Under the pieces are notes generated by a model, which was not told the origin of the DNA, did no database searches, and was given only the letters and a program-made list of their open reading frames with translations. The position numbers and the translations under genes are program-made. Positions 1 to 5,884 of a stretch of DNA of 6,614 nt are shown piece after piece. The stretch is from Congregibacter sp. (GTDB lineage Bacteria; Pseudomonadota; Gammaproteobacteria; Pseudomonadales; Halieaceae), in assembly GCA_013911345.1 (NCBI GenBank), contig JACETJ010000074.1:1-6614 (forward strand), given 5' to 3'. Position 1 is the first letter of the stretch. Each line of letters starts with the position of its first letter.

Positions 1-821
1 AGGCCCCAGCCGAGAAAGCGCCACCCCCAATAGTCATGCCCGGTGCTAAACGCGAGCTCGGCCAGCTCGCCGAACAGTGCGATCCGCCACAGGGGGTAAG
101 TCCGCAGCAGCGAGGGCTGCGCCGTCCTTGTCAGCCAGTCGAGGTGATAAAACCCCATGTGAAACGGCGCCTGGGAGCTGTAATCAAGATTGGGGTTCCC
201 GAAGGGCTGGATGCCAAAACCATAGCGCTGACCGAAGTCGGTACCGTTATCCGCAAAAAGCCCAATGTCCATCCCGAAGTCGGGCTCGTCATTCGCACTG
301 GCAATCACCTCCGCGATCGATACAGGTTCTCCGGGCTCGACTGCCCAATAGCGCGCGGCCAGCTGGGAGGTGCCGCCCCCTAAAAAACTCAGCTCGGACC
401 AGGCCAGCGGCGCTTGCTCCGGCTGGGCACGCTCAGGGGAGAGATCCACATAAAGGCGATAAGGCAGCATTGGGTTGACCCTGATCGCTGCGAAAAAGCG
501 CTCAGCGGAGGGCGGATGATCCGTCCCCCAGCGGAGATCCTCCGGGGTCGGCGGGTAGTGCTCGATGGTGGCGACAGACCACGACTCCACGGCTTCAAGG
601 GTCTCGGCGATACCCGCTTGCTCAGCCGCCAAAAAGGCGTCGAGCGGCTCGGCCGCCACGGCCTGGTGAATGAGCTCCGGCTGACTCCTGAGCAAGGGCC
701 AGACGAGGCTCGCGTGATCGGACCACGACCAGGCAGACGGCACTAACGTGATGAATAGCAAAGCGGCGGCCATCGCCTGATTCAGGGCGGTGCGCGCAGG
801 TCGAAAAAATATCCAGTTCAT
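1..821 (-). CDS. Secreted zinc-dependent phospholipase C / S1-P1 nuclease-like protein (3' end outside window)
   Basis: An uninterrupted reading frame of 273 codons starts with ATG at 821 and leaves the window still open, so the C-terminus is missing. Residues 1-32 look like a Sec signal peptide: Arg at 7 and 10, a hydrophobic stretch around 18-28, and an A-W-S cleavage context before Trp33. The mature protein would begin W-S-D-H. An N-terminal Trp that acts as a zinc ligand is a hallmark of bacterial phospholipase C and S1/P1 nucleases. Further possible metal ligands are His221, His226 and Asp228 (HMGFYHLD) and His262-Asp263. The last residues (WGWRFLGWG) resemble the segment just before the H-x3-D zinc motif in such proteins, but that motif lies beyond the edge. 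The family call is therefore a motif-level inference. The gene lies 46 bases after the GH13 gene on the same strand and could be read through from the operon. No Shine-Dalgarno sequence is visible before this ATG. Met17 would lose the positively charged signal-peptide start, so ATG 821 is preferred. Confidence 0.6.
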   Translation of the reverse strand, partial: MNWIFFRPARTALNQAMAAALLFITLVPSAWSWSDHASLVWPLLRSQPELIHQAVAAEPLDAFLAAEQAGIAETLEAVESWSVATIEHYPPTPEDLRWGTDHPPSAERFFAAIRVNPMLPYRLYVDLSPERAQPEQAPLAWSELSFLGGGTSQLAARYWAVEPGEPVSIAEVIASANDEPDFGMDIGLFADNGTDFGQRYGFGIQPFGNPNLDYSSQAPFHMGFYHLDWLTRTAQPSLLRTYPLWRIALFGELAELAFSTGHDYWGWRFLGWG

Positions 822-828
822 GGAAGGA

Positions 829-873
829 GGCTGACACGGTTGCCGTGACCGATTCAAGCTCCGGATGTCAGCC
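829..873 (-). repeat. Inverted repeat spanning the GH13 stop codon and the next gene's leader
   Basis: An 8-base perfect inverted repeat (GGCTGACA at 829-836, TGTCAGCC at 866-873) encloses 29 bases. A small nested hairpin, CACGG-TTG-CCGTG on the plus strand (835-847), shares two bases with the outer arm, so the two stems compete at their edge. In the minus-strand transcript the structure includes the TGA of the GH13 gene and lies just ahead of the secreted-protein start. No U-run follows, so it does not look like an intrinsic terminator. It could be an mRNA structure affecting stability or initiation, or it may be chance. Confidence 0.35.
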
Positions 874-2604
874 GTTGGTGATCCAGAGTGTTTGGTAGGG
901 AGACAGGGTCCAATCGGGTAATCCTTCCTCGACGGGGGCCCCGGAAATGAGCTCCCGCCAACGATGATTCACGACGAGGTTCAGGCGGCTCAGCGGCAGC
1001 ACCTGCTCTTCATGGGTGAGGTTGTGCACGCAGAACAGGCTCTGGCGCCTATCGAGTGACTGTCGCCAGAAGCCGAACAGCTCATCACCCAAGTGCAGAG
1101 TAAATTGGGTCGCGTTGGGGTGGAATGCAGGCTGCGCCTTGCGCAGGGCGATGAGGTGCTTCAGCGCCTCAAAGACGGCGTGGTGGTCCGACGCGCTGCA
1201 ATCCAGCGCGTTCGACAACGCGCCCAGCTCCCACTGATGCCGGTTGATGGATCGGTTGTGGCTGGTGTGCGCCAGACGCTCGAGGTCATTACGGGTACCG
1301 AGCAGAGAATGGAGATAAAAAGCGGGCACGCCCTCGAGCCCCAGCATGATGGCGTGCGCGCACAGGAAGCGCTCGAGTCCCCATTCGTCTTTGCCGTGGG
1401 TGGTGCCCTGGAGCGCGTCTCGCAGCGCAATGTTGATCTCATAGGGCTTGGCTTCACTGCCGGCGGTCTCTCGCCACGAGACGCGGCCACCGAACTGCTC
1501 CATGGTGGCCAAAAGCTCATCGACCTCGGCCTGCTCCAGCAGGCCCTCTACCGGGCGCAGCCCGATGCCATCATGCGAAGCAATGAAATTGAAATAGATG
1601 GTGCCGTCCTGTGCCGGCGGCATGCTCATCATCCAGGTCGACAGATAGCGGCTAGTGCCGGTGACCAGCGCGTGCACCAACAGCGGCGGCAGGGAGAAGT
1701 TGTAAATGCCATGTGCCTCATTGGCATTGCCAAAGTAGGACAGGTTCTCGCGATTGGGCACGTTGGTCTCGGTGATGACGATCGCGTCGGGCTGAGCGCA
1801 CTCGATGACCAGGCGGAACAGTCTGATCAGCTCGTGCGTCTGGGGCAGGTTCATGCAGGTGGTGCCGCTCTCCTTCCACAGAAACGCCACGGCATCGAGC
1901 CTGAACACCCGCACACCCGCATCCAGCAACTGGCGGATGATGGTAACGAACTCCAAGACCACCGCCGGGTTCGCGAAATTGAAATCCACCTGATCAGGGC
2001 TGAAGGTGCACCACACGGCCCGCTCGCCCTGCTCGGTTGCCACAACGTTCAGGAGCGGCGAGGTCCGGGGCCTGACCACGTGGCTGGTATCGAAGCTCTC
2101 ATCCGGGGCGAAGAAGTAATCGTCGCCAGGGGCCTCACCCTTACGAAAGTTCTCAAACCAGGCCGACCGACTCGAGCAGTGGTTGAGCACAAGGTCCGCC
2201 ATCAGCCGATAATCGACGCCCAACCGGGTGATGTCCGACCAGGTGCCGAGCGCTTCGTTAACGCTCGAGTAATCGAGCACCGCAAAGCCGTCATCCGAGG
2301 TCCAGGGGTGGAAGGGCAGCACGTGCACCCAGCTCACCAGTGTGCCCAATCGTTGTGTCAAAAAGCCATGCAGGGTCTTGAGGGGCGCCTCCTCTCCGTT
2401 GAGTAGTGAGTCGCCATAGGTGATCACCGCCACATCGGTCTCATCCCACAGGTTGCGGTGTGCCGGCAGCGGCGCTTGCGCGGCATTCAGCTGCGCGGCC
2501 TCGAGTAATCCATCAACCCAGCCGTTCAGCGCATCCTCTGAGAAGACATCGCCGTAAACAGCGGCCAGGTGCTCGCGCAGCCGCTGGGATAACGCGTTGA
2601 TCAT
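868..2604 (-). CDS. GH13 subfamily 18 phosphorylase, probable glucosylglycerate phosphorylase
   Basis: This 578-residue cytoplasmic enzyme has no signal peptide and belongs to the alpha-amylase clan branch that contains sucrose phosphorylase. The (beta/alpha)8-barrel landmarks are all present: DLVLNH at 137-142, FRLDAVAF with predicted nucleophile Asp237, ITETN with acid/base Glu279, and ASHDG with transition-state Asp345. A segment with RSINRHQW (451-458) follows the barrel, and the C-terminus is beta-rich. The length exceeds classical sucrose phosphorylases (about 490-500 residues) and is closer to the longer branch that includes E. coli YcjM, a known glucosylglycerate phosphorylase. The predicted reaction is glucosylglycerate + phosphate to alpha-glucose 1-phosphate + glycerate. 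Context supports this: the partner genes make glucosylglycerate and phosphorylate glycerate. Sucrose or glucosylglycerol phosphorylase remain alternatives. It is the last gene of the operon; its ATG overlaps the previous TGA (ATGA, 2601-2604). With no well-spaced Shine-Dalgarno sequence, it probably relies on translational coupling. Confidence 0.88.
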   Translation of the reverse strand: MINALSQRLREHLAAVYGDVFSEDALNGWVDGLLEAAQLNAAQAPLPAHRNLWDETDVAVITYGDSLLNGEEAPLKTLHGFLTQRLGTLVSWVHVLPFHPWTSDDGFAVLDYSSVNEALGTWSDITRLGVDYRLMADLVLNHCSSRSAWFENFRKGEAPGDDYFFAPDESFDTSHVVRPRTSPLLNVVATEQGERAVWCTFSPDQVDFNFANPAVVLEFVTIIRQLLDAGVRVFRLDAVAFLWKESGTTCMNLPQTHELIRLFRLVIECAQPDAIVITETNVPNRENLSYFGNANEAHGIYNFSLPPLLVHALVTGTSRYLSTWMMSMPPAQDGTIYFNFIASHDGIGLRPVEGLLEQAEVDELLATMEQFGGRVSWRETAGSEAKPYEINIALRDALQGTTHGKDEWGLERFLCAHAIMLGLEGVPAFYLHSLLGTRNDLERLAHTSHNRSINRHQWELGALSNALDCSASDHHAVFEALKHLIALRKAQPAFHPNATQFTLHLGDELFGFWRQSLDRRQSLFCVHNLTHEEQVLPLSRLNLVVNHRWRELISGAPVEEGLPDWTLSPYQTLWITNG

Positions 2605-3854
2605 CCTCGGGCGACTTTCGGCAACGCACGCGCGGCAGAGAATTCCTCGTGATCGGCTTCTACCGCGGCGATCAATTCGTCAAATATATCGGGCATGGCA
2701 CTGAACACCCGGTTCCACGTAGGAATAAAGGGCGCCTCTGAGGAGCGCTCCAAAAACTGCACACCTGCCTCAAGAATATTCTCGGCGAACAGCTCGATCG
2801 CCTCCTCTTCTCTATGAATGTCAAAACTCAGGCCATTCATGATCGCGTCGTTGCGGTACGTTTCGATCAAATCGAGGGCCATCCGATAGTAGGTGGCTTT
2901 TAATGTCCGGAACGTTTCCTGATTGAACACCGTGCCTTGAATCGCCAGCTTCCGATAAAGCGATCGCGCGATATCGAGTGACATGCGCGACAGCCCGGCG
3001 TTCTGATCATCCAACGACAGATCCTGATGCTTGTGGTCGTAGTTGTCGGCGATGTCGACCTGGCAGATCTGCTTGTTGCTATTACTGCGGTAGACCTCCG
3101 AGACCACGCCGATCTCCAAACCCCAGTCGGTAGGAATTCTCAGATCACCGAGCAGACGCTTTCGAAACGCAAACTCGCCCGCGAGGATGTAGCGGTAGCT
3201 GTCTAGATAATTGAGGTACGGCGACTCGCCGACGATGCGCTTCAGCGCTCTAATCATCGGCGTGACCAACAGCCTGCACACCCTGCCATTGATTTTGTTT
3301 TCGGAGACCCGCGGGTAGTAGCCCTTGCAAAACTCGTAACCAAACAGGGGATGCGCGACCGGATAAATCAGCCGCGCCAGCAAACTGCGGTCGTAGGTCA
3401 GGATGTCGCAGTCGTGCAACGCGATCGCCTCCGCCCGGCCGGTGGCTAATGCATAGCCCATGCAGTACCAGACGTTCCGCCCCTTGCCGAGCTCCTGCGG
3501 CGCGAGTCCCGCCTCCTGCAGCCGCGCGTCAATCGCCTTTAAACGCGGCCCGTCGTTCCACAGTACGCGATGGTGCTGTGGCAGATCGGCAAAGAAGCTC
3601 AGCGCGTGCTGATATTCATCCTGAGTCGCCCGATCAAGACCGATCACAATCTGTGAAAGATAGGGAACCGATTTCAGCTCCTGAATAATAGCGGGCAGCG
3701 CGGGTGTCTCAATCTCCGAATACAGCGACGGCAGTATTAAACCGAGTGGGCGTCGCTCACTGAACTGAAGCAAATCCTTTTCCAGATCGGCAGTGGAGCG
3801 TTCGCCCAGGTTATGCAGCGTAGTGATCGTGCCGTTTTGATAAAAGTCGGTCAC
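2601..3854 (-). CDS. gpgS: Glucosyl-3-phosphoglycerate synthase-like glycosyltransferase (GT81 type)
   Basis: This 417-residue retaining GT-A glycosyltransferase resembles glucosyl-3-phosphoglycerate synthase, which transfers glucose from an NDP-glucose to 3-phosphoglycerate. Visible signatures are a GKG nucleotide/acceptor-loop motif (123-125, in GKGRNVWY), a D-x-D metal site HDCD (147-150), LAGEFAF (224-230), GLEIGVVSEVYR (245-256) and a late histidine cluster DHKH (273-276), where the family places a metal-ligand His. The order matches GT81 proteins; the C-terminal third (about 290-417) is helical. The start is GTG at 3854, not ATG: an ideal AGGAGG lies at 3861-3866 with a 6-base spacer. 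This start overlaps the phosphatase gene by 44 bases. The downstream GH13 gene overlaps by 4. Donor (UDP-, GDP- or ADP-glucose) and sugar cannot be read from sequence; mannosyl-3-phosphoglycerate synthesis is possible but less likely, because known mannosyl synthases sit in GT55 and GT78. Confidence 0.85.
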   Translation of the reverse strand: MTDFYQNGTITTLHNLGERSTADLEKDLLQFSERRPLGLILPSLYSEIETPALPAIIQELKSVPYLSQIVIGLDRATQDEYQHALSFFADLPQHHRVLWNDGPRLKAIDARLQEAGLAPQELGKGRNVWYCMGYALATGRAEAIALHDCDILTYDRSLLARLIYPVAHPLFGYEFCKGYYPRVSENKINGRVCRLLVTPMIRALKRIVGESPYLNYLDSYRYILAGEFAFRKRLLGDLRIPTDWGLEIGVVSEVYRSNSNKQICQVDIADNYDHKHQDLSLDDQNAGLSRMSLDIARSLYRKLAIQGTVFNQETFRTLKATYYRMALDLIETYRNDAIMNGLSFDIHREEEAIELFAENILEAGVQFLERSSEAPFIPTWNRVFSAMPDIFDELIAAVEADHEEFSAARALPKVARG

Positions 3855-4689
3855 GGTCTTCCTCCTCTTTCACTCGCGCAATAAGCGCTTCCATGCCTTC
3901 GGCCCAGCCTGTCGGACCCGCGATATCACTGATCACCAAGCCGCCCCTTCGCCGCACCGTCGGCGGCTCGTTAACGGGTGATCGCACCAATAACGCTAGG
4001 TCAGTAACTTCAAGCATCTCGACATCATTCTCGGCGTCTCCCGCAGACAGACTGCGAGCCCTCTCCAAGTCGGGGCGCTCTCTCCGGATCTTGTGATGCA
4101 GCCAACTGACTGCCTCTGCCTTACCACCCGAAGCCAGAACGTGAACAAACCGCCCGCCCTCGACACAACGCATATCCAGCGCTTCGACTTGAGCAGCGAA
4201 CGCCTTGCGGTCGGCCGGCGTGCCCAACCAAACGAGGGTCTCACTGTGCTCGCGCTGCTTTGCCCGCGCCGCGCCCTCAAGATCCAGGCCCGTCACCGCA
4301 GCCACCTGCTTGTCGGACAGATCGCATAGCGACTGGTAACGGTTGCCCCACTCGATGTTCAGAATCGCGAGTTGCCGCCGGATCATGCCGCGAGAGCGGC
4401 CAAAGCTATGGCACCACGCATGCGCGTCACTGGCTGACCCCTCGGGGCGCTCAAGACCCCAATTCTGCGGCACCCAGATCGCCGCGCCGTTCTCGATGAT
4501 CATGGGGCCGTCAATGTCAATGGTCTGCATCAGGCTGAGGGTCTCTGCTCGCGTTTTGCTGGTGCAGGGAATGATCGGGATGCCACGATCCTTGAGCGCT
4601 TTGATGGTTCCCAGCGCCTCATCAATGGCGTAGGTGTGATGGTCGAGCAACGTGCCATCGAGGTCGGTATAAATCACTGCACTGCTCAT
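3811..4689 (-). CDS. Glucosyl/mannosyl-3-phosphoglycerate phosphatase (HAD superfamily, Cof-like)
   Basis: This 292-residue Mg-dependent HAD phosphatase belongs to the mannosyl-3-phosphoglycerate phosphatase (MPGP/YedP) family. Motif I is YTDLDGTLLD with nucleophile Asp9 and general acid Asp11. Motif II is CTSKTRAE (42-49), a family-typical IIENGAAI lies at 64-71, and motif IV is GDAEND (217-222). GPTGWAEGM near residues 260-270 also resembles the MPGP C-terminal region. It should dephosphorylate the product of the adjacent synthase to free glucosylglycerate. The start at 4689 is chosen over an in-frame ATG at 4710, because GGAGGT (4696-4701) sits 6 bases before it and the ATGA overlaps the kinase stop. 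The C-terminal tail, rich in Glu, Asp, Arg and Lys, is encoded by the DNA that also carries the next gene's ribosome binding site and first codons, so its sequence may be shaped by that overlap. Glucosyl rather than mannosyl specificity is inferred from neighbours. Confidence 0.88.
   Translation of the reverse strand: MSSAVIYTDLDGTLLDHHTYAIDEALGTIKALKDRGIPIIPCTSKTRAETLSLMQTIDIDGPMIIENGAAIWVPQNWGLERPEGSASDAHAWCHSFGRSRGMIRRQLAILNIEWGNRYQSLCDLSDKQVAAVTGLDLEGAARAKQREHSETLVWLGTPADRKAFAAQVEALDMRCVEGGRFVHVLASGGKAEAVSWLHHKIRRERPDLERARSLSAGDAENDVEMLEVTDLALLVRSPVNEPPTVRRRGGLVISDIAGPTGWAEGMEALIARVKEEEDRDRLLSKRHDHYAA
3861..3866 (-). promoter_or_regulatory. Strong Shine-Dalgarno inside the phosphatase gene, fixing a GTG start
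   Basis: AGGAGG on the minus strand is followed by the 6-base spacer AAGACC and then GTG at 3854. The site lies within the phosphatase coding region, where it contributes to a run of Glu codons. It decides the GTG start of the glycosyltransferase and lets that gene be initiated independently of the upstream stop codon. Confidence 0.8.
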
Positions 4690-5618
4690 GCCGCGACCTC
4701 CGTTAACCACATGCGCTCGACCGAACGATCAGTCGCCAGTTCCCACACAAAGTCAGCCCGATCGGGAAGTGTCTTCAACCCATGCTCGGTCAGCCGCTGA
4801 TAGTGCAGGACGAAGTCCGCCACCTCCGAGCGACTCATGGTGGGGTTGAGCCTGTCAGGGTGATCCTTCTGGAATTGCTCGGACAGGCGCTGCTCCTGTT
4901 GCCAACGCCACTCAAATACCGCATCAAAGCTGGGAGCTTGCAGTAACAACAACGCATCCAGCTCGCCAAACAAGTCCGCGTATCCGTTAGCGAGCTGCCG
5001 ATTCACCTCGCGTCGCCAGACCAATGACGGGTCCTGTTCAGCCTCCGTCGAGTTGACCGACACCTCTAGTTCACGCTCATTTTGAGGCGACAGGCCGACG
5101 CACCACCCCTCGAGCATAATCAGCTGGGCAGGCGCACTCACTTGGCGCCAATGCACCATTTCGGTGCGATCATCGAGGGCTTTGTCGAATGCGGGCACGG
5201 GTACAGCGCCACTGGGTTGCCGCAGCGCTGCAATCGTCTCGTTTAACAGCGTCAAGTCATGGGTGCCCGGCACTCCGCGGGTGGCAAAAAGCGGGTGAAG
5301 CGACTCCGCCAACGCGGCTCTCGCGGCTTTGGTGAGGTAAAAATCATCCAGTGACAGCACCACCGCGGAGACGCCGTAGACCTCGCGCATGACCGTGGCC
5401 ATGAGCGCTACCAGCGTGCTTTTACCAGAACCCTGGCAGCCACTGAAACCTATGAGTGGCGGGTTGTCAGCGGTTTTCGCGCGTTGCGCCAGGCTCTGGG
5501 TAACGCCGGCATGCCACCTCATGAAATTGAAGGCGACGCTATCTGGTAACGACGCCTCTTGAAGAAATCTCGCCAGCACTGTTTGCAGTGCCGCACGGGT
5601 GTTTTGTTCATCATCCAT
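4686..5618 (-). CDS. P-loop D-glycerate 3-kinase (GLYK / YggC-type)
   Basis: This 310-residue cytoplasmic kinase resembles plant and cyanobacterial D-glycerate 3-kinase and E. coli YggC. Walker A is GCQGSGKS (60-67, Lys66). It is followed by LSLDDFY (88-94), the family signature RGVPGTHD (114-121), PAFDKALDDR (142-151), LEGWCVGL (169-176), VNRQLANGY (205-213) and APSFDAVFEWR (228-238). The predicted reaction is glycerate + ATP to 3-phosphoglycerate + ADP. This class differs from the unrelated GarK/GlxK glycerate 2-kinases, and its product is exactly the acceptor of the synthase two genes downstream. It is the first gene of the operon and overlaps the phosphatase gene by 4 bases. The ATG at 5618 is preceded only by a weak GGA about 7 bases upstream, so initiation may be modest. 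Kinase family membership is clear. Glycerate as substrate is a family- and context-based inference, since YggC homologues are often unassigned. Confidence 0.87.
   Translation of the reverse strand: MDDEQNTRAALQTVLARFLQEASLPDSVAFNFMRWHAGVTQSLAQRAKTADNPPLIGFSGCQGSGKSTLVALMATVMREVYGVSAVVLSLDDFYLTKAARAALAESLHPLFATRGVPGTHDLTLLNETIAALRQPSGAVPVPAFDKALDDRTEMVHWRQVSAPAQLIMLEGWCVGLSPQNERELEVSVNSTEAEQDPSLVWRREVNRQLANGYADLFGELDALLLLQAPSFDAVFEWRWQQEQRLSEQFQKDHPDRLNPTMSRSEVADFVLHYQRLTEHGLKTLPDRADFVWELATDRSVERMWLTEVAA
4696..4701 (-). promoter_or_regulatory. Shine-Dalgarno fixing the phosphatase start at 4689
   Basis: GGAGGT on the minus strand lies 6 bases before ATG 4689, within the last codons of the glycerate kinase gene. 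It favours this ATG over the in-frame ATG at 4710, which lies upstream of the site. Confidence 0.8.
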
Positions 5619-5661
5619 AATGTTTTCCGTCCACTTTGTTAAACCAGTGTTCCTCTTGTCA

Positions 5662-5681
5662 CGTTATCCATCCTGATAACG
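5662..5681. promoter_or_regulatory. Candidate operator: perfect inverted repeat upstream of the operon
   Basis: CGTTATC-CATCCT-GATAACG has two perfect 7-base arms around a 6-base spacer, about 44-63 bases before the glycerate kinase ATG. A symmetric site at this distance is typical of a dimeric repressor or activator site near a core promoter. The regulator is not in the window and I do not recognise the motif. The stem is AT-rich, so a DNA-level role fits better than an RNA hairpin. Confidence 0.4.
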
Positions 5682-5699
5682 CCCCCCTTTTTTGGCCAC

Positions 5700-5712
5700 C
5701 ACAGCCGCTGTG
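5700..5712. repeat. Short perfect palindrome in the divergent region
   Basis: CACAGC-C-GCTGTG is a 13-base sequence with 6-base perfect arms around one central base, about 18 bases beyond the larger dyad. It could be a second protein-binding site, but a palindrome this short can occur by chance in 266 bases. Confidence 0.25.
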
Positions 5713-5786
5713 ACCATAAGGTACACCGCGGATTTGTGTCGCCGCATCGCGCCCCAAATCTAAACAATGCAAACACCGTGCCTATT

Positions 5787-5815
5787 TTGACCAAAAACGA
5801 GCGAATGGCCGTAAT
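5787..5815 (+). promoter_or_regulatory. Possible sigma-70 promoter for the patatin-like gene
   Basis: TTGACC (5787-5792) matches the -35 consensus at five of six bases. A 17-base spacer leads to CGTAAT (5810-5815), which matches the -10 consensus at four of six but lacks the important TA at its start. Transcription from here would leave a leader of roughly 60 bases before ATG 5885. This is a weak prediction. Confidence 0.3.
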
Positions 5816-5870
5816 TCGTTAGACTGAAGTGGACAAAATCTCAACAGCAGCGCCGCCAGTGTGGAGCGGC

Positions 5871-5876
5871 AGAGGT
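5871..5876 (+). promoter_or_regulatory. Ribosome binding site of the patatin-like gene
   Basis: AGAGGT lies 8 bases before ATG 5885. It supports this start over the in-frame ATG at 5909, which has no comparable purine-rich site before it. Confidence 0.65.
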
Positions 5877-5884
5877 CGGGAACC

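Larger units (their letters stand above)
5619..5884. promoter_or_regulatory. Divergent intergenic region between the glucosylglycerate operon and the patatin-like gene
   Basis: These 266 bases should hold the promoters for the leftward operon and the rightward patatin-like gene. Visible structure includes a perfect 20-base dyad at 5662-5681, an adjoining C6T6 run at 5682-5693, a 13-base palindrome at 5700-5712, a possible rightward promoter at 5787-5815, and a GC-rich 5-bp stem (5852-5856 with 5866-5870) just before the patatin ribosome binding site. I could not find a convincing -35/-10 pair for the leftward operon. No plausible coding sequence was seen here. Confidence 0.6.

Noticed and set aside
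36..746. Plus-strand open frames of 110-133 codons over the left-edge gene.
   Set aside because: They lie opposite a continuous 273-codon minus-strand frame that starts with a signal peptide. None has a good ribosome binding site or a recognisable product.
1093..2406. A 437-codon plus-strand open frame antisense to the GH13 gene.
   Set aside because: Its translation shows no recognisable motif and has the Arg/Gln/His/Gly-rich look of an antisense shadow, while the opposite strand carries an unambiguous GH13 enzyme with all catalytic residues.
4690..4710. ATG at 4710 as the phosphatase start.
   Set aside because: The strong GGAGGT site and the ATGA overlap point to ATG 4689. The seven extra residues come before the conserved beginning of HAD motif I and add no family feature.
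5662..5693. Inverted repeat followed by C6T6, resembling a rightward intrinsic terminator.
   Set aside because: The stem is only 7 bp and AT-rich, six C residues separate it from the T-run, and no plus-strand gene upstream would need it.
5709..5725. A CRP-like site beginning TGTGA in the divergent region.
   Set aside because: The second half-site at the required spacing reads GGTAC rather than TCACA, so the symmetry is not there.
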